A stretch of 64,000 bases of DNA. It comes from Manihot esculenta. Taxonomy: Eukaryota; Streptophyta; Magnoliopsida; Malpighiales; Euphorbiaceae. Below, piece by piece: positions 1 to 12,324 of the stretch (position 1 is its first letter; each line of letters opens with the position of its first letter). The notes below the pieces were generated by a model. It saw nothing but the letters and a program-made list of their open reading frames with translations. It had not been told where the DNA came from and ran no database searches. Made by a program: the position numbers and the translations under genes. The DNA lies in contig NC_035167.2 in the NCBI RefSeq assembly GCF_001659605.2, positions 6,015,734-6,079,733 on the forward strand, written 5' to 3'.

Positions 1-454
1 ATGAAATTTAGGGATAACATGTGAGGGGTCACTCCAAAGTGACGGAAGACCTCGATAAAGAAGGGAGTGAAAGAAAAGGTTAACCCGAAGTCGCGCTGCT
101 TGACATAGAAAATCAAGTTGCGACCCTATTGGAGGTCTATCAAACCCATCGGTGGAGGAACAGGGAGGACAATTCTCTCACTGCGAAAAGGAGCCTTAAT
201 CCTATAAATGGAGTTGTCTATGTATTCGTCGGAGAAAAAATTGGAAAGAGTGGAAAGAGTAACCGTGGACATCAAACTCACAACATCGAGGATTCTAACG
301 GCGACCATAGGGAGAATGGAGACGTATCTCGGGGGAAAATTTGCAGAGAGGAGGAAAGGCAGATTAAAGGAAGCCGAGCAAGAGGAAGAGTCTAGAGTAA
401 AACTGAATACGAATTCGAAATGGATAAAGACAAAAAAAAGACGTTTTGATAGGA
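1..454. other. Unassigned flank of the CACTA element
   Basis: Less AT-rich than most of the window. Overlapping open frames occur on both strands (about 126-473 minus, 208-522 plus), which suggests decayed coding DNA or a repeat, but I recognise no domain. The right edge, GGA at 452-454, is the target duplication of the CACTA element. The sequence therefore continues at 2279. Confidence 0.3.
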
Positions 455-2278
455 CACTACAAAAATCTGTCAAAATAGTAACGGATATTAGTAACGGATT
501 TAAATCTGTTACAAATTTGTAACAGATTAGTAACAGATTTTGTATTCCGTTACTAATTTTTATTATTTAGTAACGGATTAACAAATCCGTTACTTAATAA
601 AATTATTTATAAATTTAATAACTGATTTTGAAATCCGTTATAAATCCGTTACTAAATTGGATAAAAATTAGTAATGGATCTTAATCTGTTACTAAATTTG
701 TTATTAAATCGGTTACTAAATAAATAAATTAAATGAATAAAATAGTAACGAATTTAATAACGGAATGTAATTTATTATATAATTAGTAACGGATTTAGTA
801 ACGGATTAAATCCGTTACTATTTTTTTAACAAAAAATCAACTTTTTATTTTTTGAAATTTCATATTTTCTTTTTAAGTTAGTAATGGAAATAATCTATTA
901 CTAAATCCGTTATTGATTTGAAAATTAGTAAAATCCGTTACTAAATTTTAGAGAATAAAATATCACGCTTTTATTTTAAAATCCCGCCTTTTTTATTTCT
1001 AATTTAGTAACGGAAAACACCTGTTACTGAATCCGTTCCTAATCTAAAAATTAGTAATGGATTAAGAAATTCGTTACTAAAATTTGGATAATAATATCGC
1101 ATTTTTCTTTTAGTTTGCCAACGTTTTTTTTTAATTTAGTAACGGATTCAATCCGTTACTGAATCCGTTACTAATTCGCGTATTTATACACTCACCCATT
1201 TTATCTTCCTTTATTTCATTCACTTTCTTTTTCCTCTTCTCTTCTCATTTCTTCATTTTCCCCTTATCTTATTTTCTTCTCTCATCTCCCTTCATTTCAT
1301 TCATTTCTTCTCTCCTCATTCCTTCACTTTTCCCTTATCTTATTTTCTTCTCTCAATTATTTTCTTCCATTTTCTCTTCAATTTTCTTTTATTTTTAATC
1401 TTCCTTCTATCTCTTAATTTTTGTTTTATTTTCTTTATTTTCTCTCATATTTTTTTCTTTCATTTTCTTCTATTTTCTTTCATTTTCTTCCAATTTTTTT
1501 AATTTTCTCTTCCACGTTCTATCATTTTCTATTCCTTTTTTTTTCATTATTCATTCATTTACTTTCTTTTCTCTCATATATATACTCTAACTTTTTTCTT
1601 TCATTCTTTTCTATATCTTCATTTTCTATTTTTTTTCTTCATCTTTCTCTCATTTTCTTTTCTTTTTTTCTCTTTTTTCTTCCTTTTTTTCTCATTTTCT
1701 TTAATTTCTCCTTTTTCCTTATTTTCTCTTCATTTTTATCATTATTTTCTTTTATTGTCTCTTTTTTCTTATTTTTTCTTTTATATCTCTTTTTTTTTCA
1801 TTCTCTCTCATTTTTTCATTTTTTAGATTTTTCTCATGTAATTTTATAAGAATTTTCTTATAAAATTAATAAAATTTAAAATATTAAAGTTAATATTTAA
1901 TGTAAAATACAATGAAAAAATTAATAGTTTACCATAATTAAATTATTATTTAATATAAAATATAATGAAATAAATTAATAATTTAATATAATTTTTTAAA
2001 TATTTTTTAAAAATTAATCACAAATTTAATAATGGAATATAAATTTAATATATTTTTTTATTTTTTATTTTATCAAATTAATAACGGATTAGTAACGGAT
2101 TTCTATCCATTATTAAATTTTGTAACGGATTGCTAATCCGTTACTATTGCATTAGCAACGAGGTTCATAGTAACGGATATAAATCCGTTACTAATCCATT
2201 ACTAAATAGATTAGTAACGGATTTTTCATTGATTAATAACGAAAAAATCCGTTACTAATCCGGAAAAATCTTGTAGTG
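455..2278. mobile_element. Non-autonomous CACTA (En/Spm-like) DNA transposon
   Basis: The left end begins CACTACAAAAATC at 455 and the right end finishes with the inverse, GATTTTTCC-type sequence running into TTGTAGTG at 2271-2278. Both ends are flanked by the 3-bp direct repeat GGA (452-454 and 2279-2281), the target-duplication length of CACTA elements. About 700 bp inside the left end and 250 bp inside the right end are packed with the motif TAGTAACGGATT and its inverse AATCCGTTACTA, the kind of subterminal array that En/Spm-type transposases bind. No transposase is present. The only long open frame (about 1421-1849) is low-complexity pyrimidine tract and is not a gene. The element is 1,824 bp and would need a transposase supplied elsewhere. 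Confidence 0.9.
1200..1849 (+). repeat. Pyrimidine-rich low-complexity tract inside the CACTA element
   Basis: About 650 bp made almost only of T and C (TTTTC, TTCTCTC runs). It gives a spurious open frame of Phe, Leu and Ser. It replaces the coding interior expected of an autonomous element. Confidence 0.8.
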
Positions 2279-2914
2279 GGAGCCTCCCTAGGGCCACACG
2301 GTCATAATTGAGACTTCGTGATTTACCCCTTCATTAATCATAGAATAACTAATGAGCAGGTAAAGGGGCACTTGATGACGGGCCACTGGTACCTAGGCTG
2401 CAGTCGAGCTCTTGCAGGAGAGTCAGACCCAAAACCTATCAGAACCCAATACGCAAGCTGACTTATTAGCACACAACCCAGTCCACGGTTGAGCAGACCG
2501 GGGTCCGGACTCATCAGAGAGGAACCCAACTCATTTGACGTGATGGGAGAGTAGGGGAGTAGGCCCAGCTATGCCACGACCCTATCAACACGAGCTCCAG
2601 AAGGGAATTAAATGGCCGCCTGACGATGGTGGGAAGGCAAGTATTCCCATATGTACGGTTCTGTATGATAGCAACAGGTAGCAGTGTAGTAGAGTGGCGG
2701 TTATGCGTCGCTAGAGAATAAGGAAAAAATGAATAAAAGAGGATGGTGTGAATCATTCAGACTAAGTTTTACTCACTCATATCAAAATCCTACCTCTTAC
2801 TAGATCTTAAATCATCAGGTATCATTGGTGCAACATTGTCTATATATATAAATATTATTATTATTTAACAATTTTATAATCCTTTTTATTTTTTAATATT
2901 ATTTAATGTTTAAA
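2279..2914. other. Unassigned repeat-like sequence, right of CACTA
   Basis: This resumes the sequence broken at 454. From 2280 to 2770 the base composition is mixed, with short minus-strand open frames that match nothing I know. It resembles plant LTR-retrotransposon terminal sequence in texture only. From 2770 onward it becomes AT-rich. No gene is supported. Confidence 0.3.
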
Positions 2915-4083
2915 TGTGTTAATTCAGCTTATTCATCGAGCTTGTAGATTTCTGGAAACATGGCAGACAACTCGATTAGTTCCAATTTATAACCGGTTTT
3001 AAAATGAATGTGGATGCTTCTTTTGATTTGAGTACAAAACTAGCAAGGGTGGGTATGGCCATACGGGATACTGCAGGTCATTTTGTGGAAGGTTGTAGTA
3101 AGCGGGTTGGACAGGTTCAAAATGCTAAAATTGCAGAAACAGTGGGTATTAGAGAAGCATTATCTTGGGTGAAGGAACAATATAGAGATGAGATGAGATG
3201 GATTGTCTATTGGTGAAGCAAGCTTTGGAGTAGATGGATTGTCTATTGGTGAAGGAAGCCAAATTCTACTTAAAATTCGTATTTGGCTCTATTCATTAAT
3301 AATTGTAAAGCTGTGGCAAGTGAATTTATTTCTCAGTTGATAAAAAACTATCTAGACTCCGTTAGGAGTTTTAACTAATATAAGTTTGATTAAAATGAAA
3401 TATGAGAAAAAATATATTAAAAGATTAAAAGTCTTATTAAAATTTCTCAAAAATTGAAAAGTGAATTTCTAATTAATTAATATCATTTAGTTAAAACGAA
3501 ACATGAGAAAAAATATATTAAAAGATTAAAAGTCTTATTAAAATTTCTTAAAAATTGAAAAGTGAATTTCTAATAATTAAGATATACTATTTATAATAGA
3601 AACAAAACCCTAATAAGTAAAATTATGAAAATATCTAAAATATCAAAAAAATAATTAAAATACAAAATTGACTCTTAAATGATGAAATTTTCTTATCGAA
3701 CTTTATGACCAGATCTACGGCTCTCATCACACTTTTAAAAATCGTGCCTCTCGAAATTTTCTTTCCAAAAAATTATAGTGAATCTTTATCGGATGTTAAC
3801 AGTAAAAATTAGGTCTGGTCCAAGTCTGCCGTAAAATCCAAAATTAGTTGCCCTCTATTAGATGTCGACAGTAAAAATTAGGTCTGATCCAAGTCTGCCG
3901 TAAAATCCAAATAAGTTAGTTGCTCCATATCATTAGTCTTTCTCGTTTATTCGAAAATCAGCAAATCAAGTAGTGCATGCACTAGCAAAGCTTCCTAGTT
4001 CTGTGCCTAGTTTAATAGAATGGTCAGATTGGCCTTCATCAAGAATTTGTATTGTACTACTTCTTGATATGAATAATAATTAA
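2915..4083 (+). pseudogene. LINE-type RNase H-like domain, interrupted and frameshifted
   Basis: The open piece from about 2983 reads FKMNVDASFD...GMAIRDTAGHFVEGCSKR...AKIAETVGIREALSWVKE. This is the start of the plant RNase H-like domain (RVT_3) found at the end of non-LTR retrotransposon polyproteins, with the first Asp in MNVDA and the Glu in AETVGIREAL. A 22-bp tandem duplication (GATGGATTGTCTATTGGTGA at about 3197 and 3234) breaks the frame. The piece FINNCKAVASEF continues in another frame near 3290-3335. The domain's C-terminal end (SFIRKSANQVVHALAKL, ending at a stop at 4081-4083) reappears at 3937 after about 590 bp of unrelated DNA. It is a dead fragment; no reverse transcriptase is attached. 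Confidence 0.75.
3345..3936. repeat. Insertion splitting the RNase H domain, with internal duplications
   Basis: It separates the two halves of the RNase H-like domain. It holds two direct duplications. One is about 85 bp long with a period near 101 bp (copies from 3391 and 3492). The other is about 50 bp and contains AGGTCTGGTCCAAGTCTGCC (copies near 3795 and 3868). No terminal repeats were recognised, so the element type is open. Confidence 0.5.
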
Positions 4084-7000
4084 GCAGTATTAATTTTTTT
4101 AAAAATATATTATTTTAATAATATTATGCCATAAATTGACTTTTTATTATTTATATATAACTCAAAATTTAAATTTTTATTAATAATAAATTAATTTAAA
4201 TAATAAAATCATTATCTACTTAAATTTTAATTATATATTGTAACTAATTAGATAAATATATATAGATTACACAATATATATTTATAATTAAAATTTTTAA
4301 ATATCAAAATTTATTAAATTTAATAAATGATTTTTAATATAATAAGTAATTTAATTCTCTTAAATTTAGAATTAATAACATTAGAAATTAATTTCACTAT
4401 ATTATAAATATTTTTTACTCTACATAAAGATTATAATAAAAAAAATTGCTATAAATATTAAATAAATAAATTTTATAATTATTAAATATCATATGTTATA
4501 AAATAAAATACACAAAACTTACAGTAATTATTAATTATAGCTATATTAATATTTATATTATTTTAATTTATTATGAAATAAAATAAACTAATTTTTTATA
4601 GATAAAAATATTATATTTTTATATATAAACACTCAATATTAAGAAATTTATTTTTTTAATGATAAAAAATAAAACTATATATATATATATATATAGCCTA
4701 AACAAAATTAAATTATGAAAATTTTCACACATTATTACTTATTAATAAATATAACTTGCAATTTTTTACTAATTTTCACCTAAATACTTAATTATAAAAA
4801 AAGATAAAATAAAAATAAAGAAAGTAACTTGAAATTATTTAAATTGGGTTAGAGAAGTTTACTTCCCTATAAAGGGAAAGTAAAAAATATCAACTTTTAA
4901 AAAAAAATAAAATCAAGTCAACGTTCATACTTATGAGATTACCCCCAATTTATCAGTAATTACTCATTATTAAACAAAAAAAATTATTTAAAATTTTTAA
5001 TATATTTATTAAAATTATGAAATATACGAGATTAGTGTCTTAGGGAGTTTCTGCTACTTCAGCATTCAGTTGTGTGATCAATAATATAATTTGAAAAAAA
5101 ATAAGATAATAATTTTTTTAAAAAGTTTTTTATTAAATTTTTTAAAGTATTTAGATAATAATAAGATTAATAATATTTAAAATTAAAGTAATCACTTTAT
5201 TTTTTTAAATCATTAATTTGTTTTTAATTATTTCGTATATCTTACAATTTTATTTTTTAAATTTGAACGAATTATTTAATATTTTAATATTTTTAAATAA
5301 TATTTAAATTTTTTATTTTAATAATAATATTTAAAAAATTTTAATTGTTTTAATTATCATATATATATATATATATCAAAACCTATAAATTTAATGGTAG
5401 ATATATTAAAAAATATCAAGTTTTTAAATATATAAAATACATTAAGGTTAAAATTTTAAGATAATAATTATTAAAATATATTTAAATATTAATTAATTAC
5501 AAAATAAAATTAATTAAACTCAAAAAATTTACAATTTAAATCTAATAATATGATATTATGATAATTATTTTAATATTTTTAATTAATATTTAAATTTTTT
5601 ATTATAATAATTTTATCTTAAAAATTTAACTTCAATATTATCAAAATTATTAACTTTTAATAATTATTCTACATAATTACCAAATCAAATTAAGTAGACT
5701 CATAAATAAGAAATTTAAACATGCATTAATTTAATGATAAATATTTAAAATCATTTTTAGTGTTATATGAATAATTTATTAATTTAAAATTATTTAAATA
5801 ATAAAATTATTATTTAATTTTAAATTTAAAATATAAAAAATAAATAAATAATTTAGGAGTATAATTCACAATTCCAATATTCTCCTCTTTCCTCTCTTAT
5901 ACACAGAATAATTTTATTTATTTATTTATTTATTTCATTGCTATTACTTTTCTTACTAATTCATTCGGTAAGTGTCACTTTTCTCTATCATTCAGTCTCG
6001 TATGTATGGACGTATCAATGTATTTCTTTCTGTTAGACAGCCATTTAATTTCTCCCAGCACGCATGCTGAAAGAGCTGCGAGCTGATTGGATCTGCTCTT
6101 TTATCTCTTATCGTGTCAGTAAATTAAGTTGTCTCTAATAAATATGCGTGTGTAATCAGTCCGATCTGCTTTGATTTCGAATTGAAACACGCGACGTTGG
6201 ATCGATCTGTATTAAAGAGTCTTAATGGACTCTGGACTTACGTTCTTCTCTAGACCCGGCCTCGTTTCAAAGTGCAAGAAAGCTCAAATTAATCCTAACC
6301 CATTAGAGTATTATATTTGTAGCAATAAAATGTTATTAAATATTAAAATATTATTAATATTTATTATTTTGAATTAAAACAAATAATTTTTTTACTTAAA
6401 TTAAAATAAACATTTAATTAATCTTAAAAACTCCAACAACCCAATAATGCTTTTAAGTTTTAAAAAAAAAAGCATTATTTTATATGTTATTGGAAAATTT
6501 TTTTAAAAAATTGCTTTTTGTAAAGTTTTTTTACGATTAAATTAAATTTATAAATTTAAAATATTTCACAATTAAATTTTTCATAATTAATATTTTTTTA
6601 AATCATATATATATATATATTAACTTATTACCTTTTTGAGTTATTTTTTAAAAAGTTTTATACTGACTAAAATTATAAAATTTACTTATTTTCATTTTTG
6701 AAAATTTAAATATAAGAGTAAATATTTTCAGAATTTGAATACTATTACACTTTTGAAATATTAGGATAAATATAAAATATGTGATAAGTCGTGACAATGA
6801 TTTTCACGGTGGGCAAAGTCATTTCCCATGTGGCCGTGTTCACGAATCACGATCAATATTTTTCCGTGATTGGTGATGATCATGACGTAAGGCACGGAGC
6901 CTCTGCTTGTGTCATATTTCTACAAACAAAAAATAAATAAAGTAAATAAATAAAAATGAGATTTGAAAAAAATGTCTAATTATTAAACCATAAAACAATT

Positions 7001-7440
7001 ATTTTAATAATGTATTAATTATATTTACCATTTATTTCAAATATTGTACGTGAGAGATGTCACCTTTAAGAAGTATTATCTATTATTTAAAAAAATTAAA
7101 AATAAATTATTTTTTTTACAATTTCTTAAAAGCTATTTCATTATTTATCTTTCTCCCTTTAAGTATTTAATTTTTTATTAATAGCTTAATGGATAAAAAT
7201 TATTAATATTTGAATAATTAGATGAAATAAACAGCAATTTTATCAAATTAAATAATATTTTTATTATAATTTAAGTGATTTAATTATTTTTTAATTATTA
7301 TGATTAAAATTTAATCAATAAATAAAAATTAGTAGACAGAATATAACAAAATAAAATAAATTCATGAATTTTTATTCATAAATCAAGAAAACAATCCATA
7401 TACTTCACAAAAATTATTTAGTGGACATGGCTTTTTATGT
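4084..7440. other. AT-rich intergenic spacer
   Basis: Mostly A/T runs with short TA microsatellites (for example 4677-4693 and 5360-5375) and no credible reading frame. Two less AT-rich islands stand out, at about 5930-6290 and 6780-6910. Neither gave a recognisable coding or RNA signal. Confidence 0.6.
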
Positions 7441-8400
7441 AGTTATGTAATGAACCGATATGTCCATTCACCTGTCCGCACCCCTATCGGTCTTAGAGTT
7501 GAGATCGAATTAAGATCGTCGAAGCATATAGTAAATTTACTATACGTCCGTCCATTACCGGTGTTAGAGTTCAGATCAATTTAAAATCATCAGAGCATGT
7601 AGTAAATTTACTATATATCCTGTTATATCTGATATAATTCAAAATATAATTTTAAAAATGCACATAAAATATTTTCATAACATAAATCAAGACTCAATAT
7701 CTTCATATATACATAACTAAAAACAGAAATTCATATTAGAGCTCTCATCAAAAGCTGCAGCATAGTCATCAAATATACTACAGCTTGGTTTAAATATAAC
7801 TTAAATTTAAAACTTCTATATGATAAGATCATTGGTAAGAAATCATAAAAGAAAACTCAGAAAGAACATAATAATAATCTATATTAAATTACATGTTCAC
7901 AATTAAACTATTACATAAAGAGCTATACCCACAGCAAAAGTCGAGGTTGCATATTAACTCTGATCCTATAAACCTAGAATTAGGGAAAAAGAATAAGCTG
8001 CTAGAGCCTAGTAAACATAAACATAAACATAATATAAAAAAGTTTAAAACATATGCTCGTATGAATGTCTTATAATAAAAACAACTCACATCAAGATGAA
8101 TTTGTCACTAGTAACCCTCCATAACAATAATAGTGTTCGGCCCACAATGGGTGCTCCCCATAATTTTCTCTTAAATATATAATATAATATATTCATAATG
8201 CAAAAGGTATAGAATGAGTACCCTTACATAATGCAAGTAGTGTAGAATGCGCCTCAACCTGAATTTCCATATCGCACCATACTCTAGAGCTAGTGGGTCA
8301 TTCAACTTCCATCCACAACAACAATTAATTATGTAAGGCATCATATTCGTGAATTCTAATACAAAATAACATATTCATATATACATTATATCATTTTACC
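7441..8400. repeat. Unclassified repeat-derived block with a two-unit tandem repeat
   Basis: Two imperfect copies of a unit of about 65-70 bp lie at about 7483-7549 and 7556-7620. Both end in AGTAAATTTACTATA, itself a near palindrome. The following 700 bp is mixed-composition sequence with a short ACATAA repeat near 8015-8032 and no gene. The two open frames over 7889-8089 lie on opposite strands of the same stretch and look fortuitous. Confidence 0.4.
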
Positions 8401-9477
8401 CTTCAAAAGTTTTTCAGTTCCGAGATTTCGAATTTTAGATTTCAATAAAGATTTCATCAAAAATTTAAAATTTTGATATTAAAAATTTTAAATTTCAATA
8501 TTGAATTTTAGCCGGATATTTTATGTTGACTCATTAATCAGATTGCTTCATTTGTCTATTTTTTATCTATAAAGTTTAGAAAATTGATGAGATTGCGAGT
8601 TCAAGTCTCTTATTTATATATTTTGAGATTTTACAGTGAAAACAAAGAATGCTACTTAATCGAATTCGCGTTAAATATATTCATTAAAGGAGTAAAACTA
8701 AATTTAAAAAATATTGTATACTTATTATTTGAAGTACCACTTATTAAGATAGAAAAAATTTATACTATTTTTTAACTCGAGAATACAGTACAAAGAAATT
8801 TAATAACAAGACAATATTGAAATAGTTAACACTTAGATTAATACTAAATTTTATTTTCACTCATTTAATTAAATATTTTTACATTTTTGCCACTGAAGCA
8901 TGTCTCACGAGGTCAGCAAGTCCATGTTGAGATCCATGCCCAATCCTTACTTGACTCGAGAGCATAAATTTTATGGTCAATCCATTTATTTTCATACATT
9001 GGAAAGAATATATCTTTTTGTGATATATTTAATTAATAAAATGATTTTAATACAAAAATATTGATTGATTTTGTTATTAATTATTAAAATATAAAATTTA
9101 TAATTTAGTTATGGATTCAATTATTTTTAATTGGATAATCAAATTAATTAAAATAATAAAAATGTTATTCTTTAGCATTAACTGTAATTTTATTAAAAAA
9201 ATACTGTAATTATAGTAATGATCTGTTATAGTTTTAATAATAATAATATAATAATAATTTAATTTTTAATATTTTTACTAAAATAATTTATATTTATTGT
9301 TTGAAAAGTAAATATATTATACATATGCTTTTATCAATATTTTTAAAATTAATAAAAAAAATATTATTAATTTAATTATAACCGGTAACTCACTAAATAT
9401 TTTCAATTTCAGTTATAATTAGTTCGCTCATTATTAATTTATATCAATATAAATATATGTAGCAGTAAAGGTCAGTT
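8401..9477. other. AT-rich spacer
   Basis: No gene, RNA or bounded element was recognised. A short stretch near 8590-8620 (GAGTTCAAGTCTC) looks like a tRNA B box but has no cloverleaf around it and is probably SINE debris. Confidence 0.5.
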
Positions 9478-9925
9478 TTACGTGAATTTGATTTAAAATC
9501 GAATCAAACTAAATAAATTAAAATTAAAATTTAATATTTATAAAAATCGAATTAAATTGATTTTAAATAGAAATCGAGTCAAATTAAATCGATCTGATTT
9601 AATATAATTTAGTTCGATTTGATCGGCTGAATTTTTTAATAGACTTTTTTATTATTTTTTATACTTTATTTTTAATATTTTAAAATTTAATTAAAATATT
9701 TTAACTGGTTTAATCTCTCTATATTATCAAAAATAATATACTATTATTATTAATCAGTTTGATTCGATTTTTTTAATTTTTTTTAATAAAAAATAAACCC
9801 AACTGAAATAATTAAAATTTTTAAAATTAAAAATTAAATCGAATCAAAATAAATAAAAATTAAATTAAAATTTTAAACTAATTTAACTTAATCGATTTTT
9901 TTTATTTGAATGGCGTGTAGGCTAA
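9478..9925. mobile_element. AT-rich MITE, TCGAATCGA family (copy A)
   Basis: About 450 bp with inversely arranged TCGATTTGATTCG-type blocks at both ends around a conserved AT-rich core (TTTTTATACTTTATTTTTAA, then a TATTATTAATC segment). The same layout recurs at 11722-12229, 35926-36351 and, inverted, at 40000-40356 and 57093-57468. The ends are approximate. Confidence 0.6.
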
Positions 9926-9961
9926 ATTATCAGCAATATAATATTTTTAAAATTTAGTGCA

Positions 9962-10045
9962 CTCACATGTTTAATCCGGTGAATAAATCTGAGAGATTTC
10001 AAATTTCAAATTCTACTCTCCGGATTCTCAGATTTAAAAAAAAAA
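9962..10045 (+). mobile_element. Decayed tRNA-derived SINE fragment
   Basis: It shares the pattern GTGAATAAATCTGAGAGATTTC...TTCTACTCTCC followed by an A-run with the better SINE copies at 20325, 38877 and 54963. It has been diverged by short duplications. A further scrap of the same type lies near 10595-10645. Confidence 0.4.
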
Positions 10046-11721
10046 TTATTATGTCTTCTAACACTGCCAAATATGTTGGATACCCTTCTATAAATGCTAA
10101 ATATATGGCATATTAATTTTTCACTATTACCATATATATTATTGCTTTAAAAATTAATTACCATAACAAAAAATAATTAAAAAAAATCATAATTTACGTT
10201 TCCCTTAATTAATAAAATTTAAATAATAATAATAAAATTATTATTATTTATTTAATTTTCACCTATTTTAGTAAAATTTTTTCAGATTTAATTATGGTTA
10301 GTTATAGCCGGCTAATACTTTATTGTCTAATTAATAAAAAATAATTTCTTTCATTAATGTAATTATATAATTTTTTTTATTTTTTAATCATTTGATTATT
10401 GTGAAGATTAATACATATTGTAACTCATGCAATTAATTAATAAAAATAATTGTTTTATTATTGTCATTTTATTATCACAATTATTAAATTTAAAATAAAA
10501 TTTCTTTAACTTTATTGTATGCATTTTTTATTTTAATTTCATGGATTTATATTATATTTAAAATTAATTAATATTATAACATATAAAATTAATTAATACG
10601 AGAGATTTTAAATTTTACTCTTTTAATCTCAATTTTCATTTAAAAAAATATTAATTAATAAAAAATTTTGTTATAATATTAATTATATTCACTTAAAAAT
10701 AATAATAAAGTGGTCAAATGATTATACTAATTTAATTAATTAATTATTAGTTAAAATAGTTAAAATTTTAAAATGCACATGTAATTCTTGAAACATCATC
10801 ATATTATCCCATTTTATCTTTTAGAATAAATAAAAATAAATTTTAATAAATAATTATTTGTTCAAATTTTAATTTAAATTTTTTTAAGAATTTTTTTTCC
10901 AATACAAAAGTTAAAAGAGAAACTCTTCTGATAAATATTACAACAGAAAAAAATTTGAATATTGTAAGAAATCTCAAAAATAATATTTTCTATAATTTTT
11001 AAAATTTTAAGGGTAATTTTTTTGAAGAAAAATATGTTAATATTAATTTTAAAATTATTTTTATTAAATTTAAAATAACTAATATATATAATTAAAATTT
11101 TTAAATTTATCATATAATAAGTAAATGATATGATTTACTTAACATGACGGGTTAAAATAGTAAAATTCAAATTTTTTTATGAACAAAGTAATTTTATTAT
11201 TTTTAAATAATATAATTATGAGAATTACTATTAATTTATTTATAAACAAGAATAAAACAATAAATAAATATTTAATATATTATTTCACAAATTAATTAAA
11301 AACTATTATACTAAAATATGTGAAAAACTATTAAAATTAAATTAATTATGTTAAGAATGACAATTTTTAAATGAATAAAAATTTAAATTAATCAAAAAAA
11401 TAAATTTAATCTTAATTAAAATATCAAATTAAAAATAAATAAAACAATAAATTATTACTATGTATTGGACAGATATTTCTCTAGCCGCTGCATATGAGAG
11501 GCCAATAGGTCAAATGAAAGCATGTGAATGGAGAAAATTGAAGCCTCCATAAGAAAAATAAGAAATTTTAAATGATTTTTTTTTTTAAAAAATTGAACTT
11601 ATATATTAAATATAATATAAAAAAGAAAATAGATAATATTTTGAAATATTTAAAATTAAATAAATAAATAAATAATATGGAACGAAAAATAATTAATTAT
11701 ACATTTAATTATATGTGATCA
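10046..11721. other. AT-rich spacer
   Basis: Very high A/T content and no credible gene. The minus-strand open frame at 10874-11113 is Ile/Lys/Phe/Asn low-complexity and is not supported. Confidence 0.6.
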
Positions 11722-12229
11722 TTCATTCGGTTTGATTCAAAATTAAATCGAACTAAATAAATTAAAAATTAAAATTTTAGTATTTATATAAATTGAATCG
11801 AATCAATTTTGATTAGAAATCAAATTAAATCAAATCGATTTAATTCCGTTTGATTCTATTCAGTTTGAGTGATTTAAATCCGATTTAATTCAGTTCAATT
11901 CCATTCGGTTTGAATGATTTAAATTTTTAATAATTTTTTTTATTTTTTACACTTTATTTTTAATATTTTAAAATTTAATTAAAATATTTTAATTTTAATA
12001 TAATCTAATCTCTCTATATTATTGAAAATAATATATATTATTATTAATCGGTTCGATTCGCTTTTTTCGATTTTTTTTCTTATTAAAACTAAATCAAATT
12101 AAAATAACTGAAATTTTTGAAATTAAAAACCGAACCGAATTAAATTAAAATATATAAAAAGTCAAACTAAATTTTTAAATTAATTTGATTCGATTAATTT
12201 TTTCAATTTAAACCGAATACGACTCGACT
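11722..12229. mobile_element. MITE of the TCGAATCGA family (copy B), just upstream of PR-1
   Basis: It begins CATTCGGTTTGATTC and ends with AAACCGAATACG, so its ends are inverse to each other. Inside it has the same AT core as copy A. Its right end is about 40 bp from the TATA box of the PR-1 gene at 12325, so it makes up the proximal promoter region. Confidence 0.65.
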
Positions 12230-12267
12230 GGATTTAATAGTGTAAAAGAATAGAGAACAAGGTTGCT

Positions 12268-12275
12268 TATAAATA
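12268..12275 (+). promoter_or_regulatory. TATA box of PR-1
   Basis: TATAAATA, 50 bp before the start codon at 12325. The same TATAAATACCC context is found at both other PR-1 genes in the window. Confidence 0.75.
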
Positions 12276-12324
12276 CCCGTCACTCTACCACAGAAATTTC
12301 AATAGCACACAAAAGAAAACCAAA

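Noticed and set aside
1421..1849. 142-codon open frame on the plus strand
   Set aside because: Its protein is nearly all Phe, Leu, Ser and Ile from a pyrimidine tract inside a CACTA element; low-complexity by-product.
7483..7620. Possible CRISPR-like or direct-repeat array
   Set aside because: Only two imperfect units with no spacer pattern, in plant nuclear DNA.
8590..8620. Possible tRNA gene from a B-box-like GAGTTCAAGTCTC
   Set aside because: No acceptor stem or anticodon arm can be formed around it; probably SINE debris. No true tRNA or rRNA gene was seen in the window.
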